Shown here piece by piece: positions 25,359 through 34,314 of a stretch of DNA of 64,000 nucleotides. Position numbers and translations under genes: made by a program. Numbering within the stretch: position 1 is the first letter of the stretch; every line of letters starts with the position of its first letter. Where the stretch lies: NCBI RefSeq assembly GCF_024204685.1, contig NZ_CP100350.1:1583501-1647500 (forward strand). The letters run 5' to 3'. The notes under the pieces were generated by a model. The model worked only from the letters and a program-made list of their open reading frames with translations, did not search any database and had not been told where the DNA came from. The stretch is from Gilvimarinus sp. DA14 (GTDB taxonomy: Bacteria; Pseudomonadota; Gammaproteobacteria; Pseudomonadales; Cellvibrionaceae).

Positions 25359-27269
25359 TTAAAAATTAATGACAAACCCACCGCGCGGGCGCAGCGTAAT
25401 TGCGAAATCATCTTGGTTCACGATCTCGCTTTGACGGAAAGAGCGATCTGTGTCGCCGTCGGTAATTAACTGGCCACTGGCTTTATCGATAAACGACAAA
25501 TCAAGGTTCAGACTTTTTTCGCTATCGGTGCCGTTAATACCGGCAATAAACCAATCACTGCCGCGACGTCGGGCGATAACAGCGTGTTCGCCGGGCATAC
25601 CTGTTAACAGGCGTGTTTCATCCCAAAGGGTGGGAATATCGCGCAGGTATTCGCGAATGTATTCCGGCACCTTCGCCATGCCCTGTGGCGTTTCCGCGAT
25701 ATGCTGAATACCACTGGTAAACAACACCGGCAGCGCCAACTCAAAGCCATTGCTGGTGCGTCTTTCGATATTGGGAATTTCATCGAAGGTAGTTGGAGTA
25801 AAATCCATGGGGTCGAATACATTGCGGGTAAAGGGCAGCATGGCCATATGGCTTGGAGCTTTATCTGCCGTTTGCTGGGTAAAAGTGATCATCTCGAACC
25901 CATTGACCGACTCCATGGTCATCATATTGGGATAGGTGCGATGCAAACCGCGTGGCAAAGAGGAACCGTGGTAATTGACCATCAAGTTATGATCGGCAGC
26001 GTCACTAACCAAGTCGTGGTAGTACTGCATAACCGACTGTCCGTCGCCCGGGAAAAAATCGATTTTTACGCCCTTAATACCAATCTCTTGCAAACGGGCA
26101 AATTGTTGCAGGCGAGATTCACGATCGAACAGCTTGCTTTTGGGTGTGTACTCGGTTTCGTTCCATTCGCCGGAAGAGTTGTACCACACTAACAAACCCA
26201 CATTCTTCGGGTTGGCGTAGTTAACCAACTCGGCAAGTTTTTCCCAGCCGAAGTTCTGATCCCAGTTCACGTCAATCAGCACATACGGCCAATTCATTTG
26301 CGCGGCGTAATCGATAAACTCGCGAGTGGTTTTGACGTTGACCGACTCGTCTTTTAATAGCGCCCAACTCCAGGCAGACAAACCGGGCGTGACCCAATCC
26401 ATTTCGGCAACGGCGGGGGCGGCCAAATCGGTACCCAAAGTAGACTCCGTAACGGTAGCCAAATCGCCCACGGTGACAATACGCCAGGGTGAAGCAAACG
26501 CGCTATCGGCGTTCGCCATCAAAGCGCCATTGGTGACCACCTCGGCCTCCATCGGCTTGCCAATGCGGTACTCCCCTTCAGGAGATTGTTGCGCCAAGCG
26601 CGAGGCGTTAAAGCGTCCGTCCATCCCCGCCTCGGTAATCAACACCCAGTCGTTGCCGGTATAAAATAGCGACGGGAACACCCAGCCCGCCTCGGTGGGG
26701 CTATCAGTGCCCACCGGGATATTCATTTGGTAATGTTCTTCGTAAGAAGGATTGGTATTGGCAAAACCAGTCTGCGCCACCGCCACTGGCTGCAACCATG
26801 CTTTGCTGTTGGAGGAAAAATCAAAACCAGTCAACTCGCGGTTAAGGCTGCGACTTTTACCAGTCTCGTTGGGAATTCGGTACTGGAACGCCAAACCGTC
26901 GTCGGACAAGCGAAAAGCCACTTTAAGAGAATCGCCCTCGGCGTTCTTAACGCTAAAAACCTGTTCATTAGCACTGTAGCTTATCTCGCGCTGCTTACCA
27001 TGGGCCATGGTATAGCGATCGGTCACTTCGCTGACCTCGCCAGCATCGACCAGAGTCAAGTTGGTATCAAACCGGGCATCGTTTAACACCAACCCCAAGG
27101 GAGAAGGCTCAAGCACGGCGCGATTATTGTGGCTGAGTGAGTACTCAATACGTCCGCGCTCGCCCTCTGACAGGGTTAATACCAAATCGCCGTCAGGGCT
27201 GGTTAACCTATGCTCCTGCTCAGCGCCGCAACCGCTTAAAGCCAGTACAGCAAGATAACGAAGTTTCAT
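25359..27269 (-). CDS. Glycoside hydrolase family 97 lipoprotein
   Basis: A 636-residue lipoprotein (lipobox ALSGC, Cys14) with the GH97 order: N-terminal sandwich (~20-270), barrel with VLIDVNWDQNFGWEK and GVKIDFFPGDGQ, MVNYHGSSLPRGLHRTYPN, and a C-terminal beta domain. GH97 includes inverting alpha-glucosidases (SusB, which lack the nucleophile) and retaining members with an Asp nucleophile. Here Asp is present in KIDFF, so a retaining enzyme is expected: alpha-galactosidase or beta-L-arabinopyranosidase. The arabinan context favours beta-L-arabinopyranosidase or removal of galactose from pectin side chains. Start ATG 27269 has AAGGAG. Confidence 0.88.
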   Translation of the reverse strand: MKLRYLAVLALSGCGAEQEHRLTSPDGDLVLTLSEGERGRIEYSLSHNNRAVLEPSPLGLVLNDARFDTNLTLVDAGEVSEVTDRYTMAHGKQREISYSANEQVFSVKNAEGDSLKVAFRLSDDGLAFQYRIPNETGKSRSLNRELTGFDFSSNSKAWLQPVAVAQTGFANTNPSYEEHYQMNIPVGTDSPTEAGWVFPSLFYTGNDWVLITEAGMDGRFNASRLAQQSPEGEYRIGKPMEAEVVTNGALMANADSAFASPWRIVTVGDLATVTESTLGTDLAAPAVAEMDWVTPGLSAWSWALLKDESVNVKTTREFIDYAAQMNWPYVLIDVNWDQNFGWEKLAELVNYANPKNVGLLVWYNSSGEWNETEYTPKSKLFDRESRLQQFARLQEIGIKGVKIDFFPGDGQSVMQYYHDLVSDAADHNLMVNYHGSSLPRGLHRTYPNMMTMESVNGFEMITFTQQTADKAPSHMAMLPFTRNVFDPMDFTPTTFDEIPNIERRTSNGFELALPVLFTSGIQHIAETPQGMAKVPEYIREYLRDIPTLWDETRLLTGMPGEHAVIARRRGSDWFIAGINGTDSEKSLNLDLSFIDKASGQLITDGDTDRSFRQSEIVNQDDFAITLRPRGGFVINF

Positions 27270-27319
27270 GGGCTCTCCTTGTTATTATTGGCTGTGGATA
27301 AGGGGCCTAGGCCCCTGTG

Positions 27320-28384
27320 TTATTTCTGCACCGAAAAGCTAAAGCTCATAGTGGATGAGTAAACCTGACCCGGCTGCAAGATAATGCTTTTGAAATTGCT
27401 TTGGTTGGGTGCGTCGGGAAAATGCTGTGGCTCCAGGCAGAAACCCGCATGCTTTTCGTAAACCTCGCCGCCCTTTCCGGTTAAGGTGCCATCGAGGAAG
27501 TTACCCGAGTAAAACTGAATACCGGGCTCGGTGGTATGCACTTGCAACACGCGACCGGACTGGGGATCAACCACTTCAGCGGCCAGCGACAGCTCGCCCT
27601 CTTTGGTTTTATTCAACACATAGTTGTGATCGTAGCCACCGGCAATTTTCAATTGCGGATGATCGGCGTTAACCTCAGCACCGATGGCTTTGGGCTCGCG
27701 AAAATCAAACGGCGTGCCCGCCACTTCCGCCAGTTCACCGGTGGGAATCAGTACATCGTTGACCGGGGTGTAATGATCGGCGTTGATCATCATTTTGTGA
27801 TCTTCCACACTGCCCTTGCCCGCCAGGTTAAAGTAGCTGTGCTGAGTCAAGTTAACCGGGGTCGCTTTGGTAGTAGTCGCTTTGTAGTCGGTGTGCAGCT
27901 CGTTGTCGGCGGTTAAGCGGTAGGTTACGTTAACCGTCAACTCACCTGGGTAGCCCTCTTCACCGTCGGCGCTTACGTATTCTAAATGCAGCTCGGCACC
28001 GTCTTCGGTGACCTGAGTTTCGGCGTCCCAGAGAACCTTATCAAAACCCACATTACCGCCATGAAGATGGCTGGTGTCATTTTCATTTTTTGCCAGCTGA
28101 TAAATCTTACCATCCAGAGTAAATTTGCCGCCGTCAATGCGATTGCCAACCCGACCAATCAGGGCGCCAAAGTAAGGTGAGCCGTCTAAATAATCTTCGA
28201 GCTTATCAAAGCCCAATACCACATCGGCAGCAGTGCCGTTTTTATCCGGCGCCCACAGCTCGGTGATAATACCGCCGTAGTTGGTAATTTTTACGCTCAT
28301 GCCCTGCTCGTTGGTCAGGGTGTAAAGCTGGGCTTCACGGCCGTCGGGGAGGGCGCCAAAATCATCTACACTGATATCAAACAT
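27320..28384 (-). CDS. galM: Aldose 1-epimerase
   Basis: A 354-residue cytoplasmic (no signal) mutarotase with the family pattern: NYGGIITELWAPD, GRVGNRIDGGKFTLDG, HLHGGNVGFDKVLWDA (His), NLTQHSYFNLAGKG (His), a catalytic Glu near the C terminus in HAGFCLEPQHFPDAPN. It speeds anomer exchange of L-arabinose or D-galactose freed by the neighbouring glycosidases. It lies between GH43 and GH97 on the same strand with short gaps (20 and 50 bp). A G+C palindrome without T-run follows it (27301-27316). Confidence 0.92.
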   Translation of the reverse strand: MFDISVDDFGALPDGREAQLYTLTNEQGMSVKITNYGGIITELWAPDKNGTAADVVLGFDKLEDYLDGSPYFGALIGRVGNRIDGGKFTLDGKIYQLAKNENDTSHLHGGNVGFDKVLWDAETQVTEDGAELHLEYVSADGEEGYPGELTVNVTYRLTADNELHTDYKATTTKATPVNLTQHSYFNLAGKGSVEDHKMMINADHYTPVNDVLIPTGELAEVAGTPFDFREPKAIGAEVNADHPQLKIAGGYDHNYVLNKTKEGELSLAAEVVDPQSGRVLQVHTTEPGIQFYSGNFLDGTLTGKGGEVYEKHAGFCLEPQHFPDAPNQSNFKSIILQPGQVYSSTMSFSFSVQK

Positions 28385-28404
28385 AGTGTCTCTTCCTTTT
28401 TACG

Positions 28405-29412
28405 TTAGTCGTTATTGGATTGGCCAAAAACCGGAAACCCCTGCTCGTCCCACTCGATAGCACGAGCACGGGCATCGCGGTTTGGATCTGTTAAGGGCGT
28501 GCCTTTTAGTTCTTTGTAATCTCGGGCGTGGTAAATCAAGACATCCGTCTTACCATCTTCAGCAACGGTAAAGCCATTGTGGCCGGGGCCATAACGCTTG
28601 AGCGCTTCATTGGTATAGAACACCGGCTCGGGCATTTTATTCCACGCCTCAGGGTCCATTAAATCGGCATCCGCATCGGCCCACAACAGCCCCATAGCGT
28701 AATTGTGATCCGTGGCGCTGGCAGAATAAGTAACGAAAATACGACCGTTTTTCTTAATTACCGCCGCCCCCTCATTAACTTTATAACCAACTACTTCCCA
28801 GTCCAGAGTGGGCTCAGTAAGCATAATGACGGGCTCTTTAATTTTTACCGGCGTTTCCAACTCAGCCATATACAGCGCCGAGTTGTATTTTTTCTCACGA
28901 TCTTTCTGCGCCCAAATTAAGTAGCGCTTGCCATTGTGCGCAAAGCTGGTGGCATCCAGTGAAAAGTCATCCCAGGGAGTGTGCATCGGAATGGGCTTGC
29001 TCCACTCAGCCTGTAACGGATTGGCATCGCTGGTGGTTAGCGCGTGCATGCGAATCCTCCAGGGCTCTTCCACCGGTGCACCGGCAAAATAAATAACCCA
29101 CTGGCCATCAATATAATGAAGCTCTGGCGCCCAGATATTAATCCCGATGCTGCTTTGCTCAGTAGGCTGCCAAATGGTTTTTTCATTGGCCTGAGATAAC
29201 TCATTAATGGTTTTAGCGCGGCGCAACACCAAACGATTAAATTCGGGCACAGTACCGATAAAATAGTAGTAGCCATCGCTGTGGCGATGAATCCAGGGGT
29301 CGGCGCGCTGCTCGACGATAGGATTATTATAGGTGGGCTCAGCGCCAGCAAAGGCGGCCCCCAGCAGCAATAAAACAGACAGCAATATTTTCAGTGGCGA
29401 ATGCAAAGCCAT
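28405..29412 (-). CDS. GH43 exo-arabinofuranosidase-like enzyme, exported
   Basis: A 335-residue protein with signal peptide (~1-24, LLGAAFAGA) and a single GH43 propeller: base Asp in EQRADPWIHR, modulator Asp in FSLDATSFAH, acid Glu in VNEGAAVIKK, and GPGHNGF. It resembles exo-1,5-alpha-L-arabinofuranosidases (I would place it near subfamily 26, not tested). It is the exported paralogue of the cytoplasmic GH43 at 47748-48695; both share ADP(W/H)I, RRAKTI.EL, YSASATD.NYAMGLLWAD. Divergent from the Arb43A-like gene with a probable shared operator between. AGGGATCTCT precedes ATG 29412. Confidence 0.9.
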   Translation of the reverse strand: MALHSPLKILLSVLLLLGAAFAGAEPTYNNPIVEQRADPWIHRHSDGYYYFIGTVPEFNRLVLRRAKTINELSQANEKTIWQPTEQSSIGINIWAPELHYIDGQWVIYFAGAPVEEPWRIRMHALTTSDANPLQAEWSKPIPMHTPWDDFSLDATSFAHNGKRYLIWAQKDREKKYNSALYMAELETPVKIKEPVIMLTEPTLDWEVVGYKVNEGAAVIKKNGRIFVTYSASATDHNYAMGLLWADADADLMDPEAWNKMPEPVFYTNEALKRYGPGHNGFTVAEDGKTDVLIYHARDYKELKGTPLTDPNRDARARAIEWDEQGFPVFGQSNND

Positions 29413-29474
29413 AGAGATCCCTTGTTAGCAACTATTATTGGGTGGCGGGTTTTAACCCGCTTGCAATTGAATAT

Positions 29475-29487
29475 TATTATAATACAA
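29475..29487. promoter_or_regulatory. Putative arabinose-regulator operator between divergent GH43 genes
   Basis: TATTATAATACAA here is the reverse complement of TTGTATTATAATA found in front of araB (54122-54134). Each site is a 14/16 match to the full palindrome TTGTATTATAATACAA, one keeping each half intact. On the minus strand TTGTAC and TAATAT with 17-bp spacing could be the promoter of the GH43 at 28405-29412, with the operator overlapping it. The regulator gene is not in the window. Confidence 0.5.
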
Positions 29488-29581
29488 TAATTGGTACAAG
29501 CGCGCTGAGGTTCAATTTACCCACAGGCAGAGCCACACACTGCTAAGAAGCGTAAACAACGATAGAACATAAGAGTGACTG

Positions 29582-30631
29582 ATGAGCAAATTTAAACTGA
29601 CCACCGGCCTGATTTTTAGCGCCCTGCTGACCGCCAGCTGCACCAATGCCAAGCCCGAGTTTGACCGACTGGGCCAGCAAGTAAGCATTCACGACCCGGT
29701 AATGGCAGAGGAAGACGGCTACTACTATTTATTTAGTACGGGCCCAGGTATCACCATTTACCGCTCCAAAGACCGGGTGCACTGGGAGCGCCAGGGACGC
29801 GCCTTTGCCACCGAGCCCACGTGGGCCAAAGACGTAGCGGCCGAGTTTGGGGGCCACCTTTGGGCGCCGGACGTAGTGGAAAAAGACGGCAAATACCATT
29901 TGTACTATTCGGTTTCCGCTTTTGGTAAAAATACGTCGGCCATCGGTTTAACCATCACCGAAACCCTAGACCCCAACTCGCCCGATTACGGCTGGCAAGA
30001 TCAGGGCATAGTGGTGCAATCCGTCCCTAACCGCGACAACTGGAACGCCATTGACCCCGCCGTTATCGAAGATGAAGACGGCACCGGCTGGATGGCGTTT
30101 GGCTCTTTCTGGAGCGGGCATAAGATGTTCAAACTCAACGAGGATTGGTCGGCTCCGGCCGAGCCCCAACAGTGGCACAGCATTGCCGCCGGCACTCGCC
30201 CCGCCGATGTGCCCGCCCACGAGGCCGGCCCCACCGAACTGGAAGCACCCTTTATTTTTCAGCACGGTGAGTACTACTACCAGTTTATCTCTTTAGGTAA
30301 ATGCTGCCGCGGCGCGGAAAGCACCTATCATTTGGCCGTAGGCCGCAGCGAGTCAGTCACCGGGCCCTACCTGGATAAAGACGGTCGTGACCTGGCCCAG
30401 GGCGGCGCCACGGTAATCTTAAAAGGTAACGAGGATTGGCCTGGCCTGGGACACAACAGTGCCTACACCTTTGAAGGCAAAGACTACCTGGTCTTTCACG
30501 CCTATGAAGCGGCCGATAACGGCCTGCAGAAATTAAAGATTTTGCCTATCCGATGGCAAAACGGCTGGCCCGAAGTGGACCCAGCCGGGCTCGATAGCTA
30601 CCAGAGTGTTTTGGTGGAATCTATCGAGTAG
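29582..30631 (+). CDS. Arabinan 1,5-alpha-L-arabinanase, GH43, Arb43A-like lipoprotein
   Basis: A 349-residue lipoprotein (lipobox LTASC, Cys20) with a GH43 propeller. The three catalytic acids fall at Asp38 (SIHDPVM), Asp158 (NAIDPAV) and Glu221 (TELEAPF), the same numbers I recall for Cellvibrio japonicus Arb43A, which releases arabinotriose from linear arabinan. Also GHNSAYTF and FGGHLWAPDV are typical. It should act on the cell surface as the first cut of the arabinan backbone. It is alone on the plus strand, divergent from the exo-GH43, and ends in its own terminator. Confidence 0.92.
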   Translation: MSKFKLTTGLIFSALLTASCTNAKPEFDRLGQQVSIHDPVMAEEDGYYYLFSTGPGITIYRSKDRVHWERQGRAFATEPTWAKDVAAEFGGHLWAPDVVEKDGKYHLYYSVSAFGKNTSAIGLTITETLDPNSPDYGWQDQGIVVQSVPNRDNWNAIDPAVIEDEDGTGWMAFGSFWSGHKMFKLNEDWSAPAEPQQWHSIAAGTRPADVPAHEAGPTELEAPFIFQHGEYYYQFISLGKCCRGAESTYHLAVGRSESVTGPYLDKDGRDLAQGGATVILKGNEDWPGLGHNSAYTFEGKDYLVFHAYEAADNGLQKLKILPIRWQNGWPEVDPAGLDSYQSVLVESIE

Positions 30632-30699
30632 CGAGCGTTCTCCGGGGACAGACAAGCCCTGGAGTTGCATGATGTTACGCAACAAACTTGTCTAATTTT

Positions 30700-30722
30700 G
30701 GGGAGCTGTGCTCCCCTTTTTT
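30700..30722 (+). terminator. Rho-independent terminator after arabinanase
   Basis: Stem GGGGAGC / GCTCCCC with TGT loop, then six T, 68 bp after the stop codon. Confidence 0.9.
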
Positions 30723-30788
30723 ATGGGCGGGATACGGGATACAAAGATTTTACGTTCCCCGTAAATCGTTAATCCTTCCCGCCATCCA

Positions 30789-32429
30789 TCACCGCTCGAT
30801 TTTAAACTGCTGCATAACCGCTTCCAGCTCGGCGCTGGTATCGGCGAGAATACGAGTGTTCACGTCGGTGCGCTCAAGGCTGCTGAGCACTTCATCGCCG
30901 TAGCGATTCAGCTGTGACAAACTCTGCGCCACCGAATGGGATGTTTGCGATTGCTCTTCTGCGGCCGAGGCCACATGGTGCGTCATATCGGTAATGGTGG
31001 CAGCGGCGTTGTTGATCTCTTGCAGCACTTGTGCGACCGAATGCACCCGCTCACCCAATGCTTCGGAGCGCTCATGGCTCGATTGCATGGCCTGCACAGC
31101 GGCTGCGGTACTGCTAAGCAGTGCGTCGATCATGGATTGAATTTCGTCGGCGGAGTCCTGCGCCCGACTGGCAAGGGTGCGAACCTCATCGGCAACCACT
31201 GCAAAGCCCCGGCCCTGCTCACCGGCACGCGCCGCCTCAATGGCCGCGTTTAACGCCAGCAGGTTGGTTTGCTCGGCCACGCCACGAATCACATCCAGTA
31301 CGGTGCGAATACGGCCCGATTGCTCATCCAATTTGCCAATCGCCGCCTGGGTTTGTGCAATATCCGTCGCCAGGGCATCCATGGACTCGCGGGTGTGTTC
31401 TGCGGTTTTATGCCCCTCGGCAGACTGGTGGCTGGAGCTTTGTGCTGCAGTGGCGGCATCGCCAATACGCTGCGCCACTTCCTGCGAGGTAACGCTCATT
31501 TGCTCAATCGCCGTGGCTACGGTATCCAGCTCGGTTTTCTGTTGCTGGTAAACCCCATTAGCCTGACTCATGGTGCCCTTCACCGTAGCAACAACGTCGC
31601 GGTTTTGCTCCACCAGTTTGCGCACATCAGTAATCACATTGGCGAGCTTGTCGCTAAAGCGATTAAACGCACAGCAAAGGCTTGCCAGCTCATCGCGTCC
31701 CTCGCTGCTTAAGCGATGAGTCAAATCACCGTCTCCACTGGCGATATCTTCAAGCGCCGCCACAGCGCCCTGCATGGGCCGGGTAATGCTGCGGGCAATG
31801 AGAAAAATAAACACCGTCAGCAACACCACACCCATCAGTGCAAGCGTGAGCGTAAACGTCATGGTTTGCCAAAAGGCGTTTTCGACATCATCGATGTAAA
31901 TGCCAGAGCCCAGCACCCAGCCCCAGGGCGCAAACGCTTTGACAAACGACACCTTTTCCACCGGCTTATCAAAACCCGGCTTAGGCCAGGCGTAATGCAC
32001 AAAGCCCTCTCCTGCCTGTGCCACTTGCTTTTCCATTTCACTGAACAAGCGCACGCCGTTGGGGTCGGCGATATCGGCAATGCTGGTGCCGTTAAGCTTG
32101 GCGCTGAAGGGATGATTTATCATTTCTACCCGGCGATTTTGAATCCAAAAGTAATCATTATCGCCATAACGCAGTCCATCAATAGCAGCAATAGCACGCT
32201 CTTGTGCCTGCTCGCGGGTCAGCTCGCCACTTTGCTCAAGCCTCTGGTAGTGCTCCATCACCCCCAGCCCTGCCTGCACCAAATGCTGGGTTTTGATACG
32301 CCGATCCTGCAGCAGGCTTTCGTGGTAGCCCACAGAGAACAAGCCGATAACACCGAGGACAACGCATAAAACCAGAACGGCTACAGCGCCGAGACGCTGA
32401 GCAATAGAGAACTGACGCAACACAAACAT
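30789..32429 (-). CDS. Methyl-accepting chemotaxis protein with periplasmic Cache sensor
   Basis: A 546-residue receptor: first helix ~12-34, single-Cache (sCache_2) sensor ~35-185 with [31 protein letters not shown] and [15 protein letters not shown], second helix ~190-212, HAMP (~213-265), then the signalling hairpin with the conserved tip [41 protein letters not shown]. sCache_2 domains often bind small carboxylates such as propionate, lactate or pyruvate. ATG 32429 follows CGGAG and is preferred to the GTG two codons upstream. Placement inside the arabinan region may be chance or may link sugar or uronate by-products to chemotaxis. Confidence 0.92.
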   Translation of the reverse strand: MFVLRQFSIAQRLGAVAVLVLCVVLGVIGLFSVGYHESLLQDRRIKTQHLVQAGLGVMEHYQRLEQSGELTREQAQERAIAAIDGLRYGDNDYFWIQNRRVEMINHPFSAKLNGTSIADIADPNGVRLFSEMEKQVAQAGEGFVHYAWPKPGFDKPVEKVSFVKAFAPWGWVLGSGIYIDDVENAFWQTMTFTLTLALMGVVLLTVFIFLIARSITRPMQGAVAALEDIASGDGDLTHRLSSEGRDELASLCCAFNRFSDKLANVITDVRKLVEQNRDVVATVKGTMSQANGVYQQQKTELDTVATAIEQMSVTSQEVAQRIGDAATAAQSSSHQSAEGHKTAEHTRESMDALATDIAQTQAAIGKLDEQSGRIRTVLDVIRGVAEQTNLLALNAAIEAARAGEQGRGFAVVADEVRTLASRAQDSADEIQSMIDALLSSTAAAVQAMQSSHERSEALGERVHSVAQVLQEINNAAATITDMTHHVASAAEEQSQTSHSVAQSLSQLNRYGDEVLSSLERTDVNTRILADTSAELEAVMQQFKIER

Positions 32430-32517
32430 GGGCACTCCGAATTGTCGTTATTCTTTGTTATCGGTAATAGTCTGCCAGACTTTAAAACGAGGGTACCCTG
32501 AGTTTATTCAATATTTG

Positions 32518-33648
32518 TTAAGGCTCGGTAGTGGTTCTATTGGCTAACCAACGGGGATAATCCGTGGTGAGGAGCGTCAAAGGCCAGGTGCCGTACCAGT
32601 GGTACCCGCTGCGCCTTTCTAACGCAACCTCAGCGAGGGAATTCACCCGCGAGCCATCGCGGTTGGTAAAAAACGGCTCGCTGGCTTTTAAATCGTAAAA
32701 TCTGGCCCATAAACCTGGGGCCGATGTATCTTCAACTAGGCGTCTGTCAATGCGGGCGGTGTGGTATTCAAAGCGTACCGGCTCGATGGCAAACTCCTCG
32801 ACTCGCACGCCGGGAATTTTATTGTCATCAAACCAGGCTACAGCGCTATCGACGGCACTGACAATCTCGGAGGAGGGCTCGGGAATCGACATTAAGTACT
32901 CCACCACCGCGACACTTTCCCAGGTTTGCAGCGCAGGCAGCTCGTAGCTGCGCGCTGCCACGGGCGCCAAGGTTTTCTCGTGGTACTGGCCGGCCCAAAT
33001 CGTGGCTACACCGTCTATCTTTATTTGCAACTGCACAATTAACTCGTCACCTTTCGCAAGTGCGCGAGCGGCCGCGTCACGTTTAGCCGCCGGGATAAAA
33101 TCAAAGGGAAAGTTGCCAGTTTGCACTTGCCGCAAAAATCCCAGCACTCCCGGCATGACTTCATCGGCGAAGGTGATGTAATCGCCGTAATCACGATCAG
33201 CCCTACCCGGCGAATGCGGCCAGCCGCCGTTGTCGTACTGCGCACTCAAAACAAAGTCTAAACCCGCCAATGCCGCAGCCCGATATTTGGCATCTCCGGT
33301 ACGTTGGTAGGCGTGGGACAAATAGGTGATTTGTGGGTAAATATTACGGTTATCAAAACTGGCATCGGCTTGCTTTTTAGCAGCCAGAATTTCTTCTTTC
33401 TCCACCTCGGGTAGAATGCGTTGCGGGTGCGTGTTTTCAGGCCAGCCGCCGTTCTCACGCTGATATAGCAGGATGTTATCGGCAATTGCCCGTGTATCGC
33501 TTTGCGGGTGCAGCGGAGCATCGAGCTTGTCGGTGCGGTTATACCAGTGATGAATGGCATCGCTAAAGCCGTCCAGCGATACCGGTTCGGCGGCGCTGAC
33601 ATTCTGGCTAAGCGCCAGAGCCACAACAAATGCAGTCAACCGAAACAT
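32518..33648 (-). CDS. Pectate lyase, PL10
   Basis: A 376-residue secreted enzyme with signal peptide (FRLTAFVVALALSQNVSA). It follows the PL10 pattern of Cellvibrio Pel10A: ILLYQRENGGWPENTHPQ, YPQITYLSHAYQRTGDAKYRAAALAGLDFVLSAQYDNGGWPHSPGR, ITFADEVM, and an Arg-rich RIDRRLVED near the C terminus. It cleaves polygalacturonate by Ca-dependent beta-elimination. ATG 33648 overlaps the stop of the DUF1244 gene (TGATG), so it is translationally coupled to it; the open frame goes 11 codons further up but without signal-like sequence. No separate pectin-binding domain is seen. Confidence 0.88.
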   Translation of the reverse strand: MFRLTAFVVALALSQNVSAAEPVSLDGFSDAIHHWYNRTDKLDAPLHPQSDTRAIADNILLYQRENGGWPENTHPQRILPEVEKEEILAAKKQADASFDNRNIYPQITYLSHAYQRTGDAKYRAAALAGLDFVLSAQYDNGGWPHSPGRADRDYGDYITFADEVMPGVLGFLRQVQTGNFPFDFIPAAKRDAAARALAKGDELIVQLQIKIDGVATIWAGQYHEKTLAPVAARSYELPALQTWESVAVVEYLMSIPEPSSEIVSAVDSAVAWFDDNKIPGVRVEEFAIEPVRFEYHTARIDRRLVEDTSAPGLWARFYDLKASEPFFTNRDGSRVNSLAEVALERRSGYHWYGTWPLTLLTTDYPRWLANRTTTEP

Positions 33649-33896
33649 CAGTCGCGCGGCGTCTGGTACTTTTCTTTCCATTCGGCGTAGGGCATTTTAT
33701 AAATAATCTCCCGCGCCTGTTCTTTATTTAACTCGACCCCGCGCTCATTAGCTGCTTGCTGATACCACTTACCCAAACAGTTGCGGCAAAAACCGGCAAG
33801 CTCCATCAGGTCTATGTTCTGCACGTCTTTGCGCTCGTCGAGATGCTCAAGCAAACGGCGAAATGCCGCCGCTTCGATTTCTGTTTGTTTATCCAT
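33648..33896 (-). CDS. DUF1244 domain protein
   Basis: An 82-residue cytoplasmic protein that consists of the DUF1244 domain, with its conserved core LMELAGFCRNCLGKWY (two Cys) and a C-terminal YAEWKEKYQ. Function is not known; the fold is helical. It overlaps the PL10 gene by one codon (TGATG), an odd pairing of a housekeeping-type protein and a secreted lyase, probably only a shared promoter. Confidence 0.88.
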   Translation of the reverse strand: MDKQTEIEAAAFRRLLEHLDERKDVQNIDLMELAGFCRNCLGKWYQQAANERGVELNKEQAREIIYKMPYAEWKEKYQTPRD

Positions 33897-33927
33897 TTAT
33901 TAGCTCCGTAAGCTATCGCTGTAATAA

Positions 33928-34293
33928 CTATGTACCGGCGACCCAATGTGTTGCGCCGCTGAGATTCTGATAGGAGAAGGTTTGAATTTCAGCGGCTACA
34001 AAATGACTCGCCAAAGTTTGCAGTATTTTTCCCACGGGAGATTTTGTCACTAAGGCCACGCGCTTAATTTTAGTGTGATGATCCTGCACAAAATTCAAAT
34101 GTGAAAGCAATGCGGATAGAGAGTCCCAGCCGGGAAAATGCTCGGTATAAATCACGATCCCATTCAGGCCACCCCGCTCATCGATAAACGGGTCTATGAT
34201 TTTTGCCGCAGACACAAAGTCCGCTTCAGTGAGTGTTCCTTTAGGCTCCAGTATCACCAGCGCCCACTCTTTGTCCAGAGTAACCTCAAGCAT
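33928..34293 (-). CDS. STAS/SpoIIAA-like protein
   Basis: A 121-residue protein of the SpoIIAA-like (DUF3478) group, recognised by its start ALVILEPKGTLTEADF, then GLNGIVIYTEHFPGWDSLSALLSHLNFVQDHH and KRVALVTKS. Members have a CRAL-TRIO/STAS-like fold and may bind lipid or small hydrophobic ligands; none has a firm role. GAGGTGGG precedes ATG 34293. It lies between the CE2 esterase and DUF1244 genes on the same strand. Confidence 0.8.
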   Translation of the reverse strand: MLEVTLDKEWALVILEPKGTLTEADFVSAAKIIDPFIDERGGLNGIVIYTEHFPGWDSLSALLSHLNFVQDHHTKIKRVALVTKSPVGKILQTLASHFVAAEIQTFSYQNLSGATHWVAGT

Positions 34294-34314
34294 TTTCCCA
34301 CCTCCGTTAGTTGG

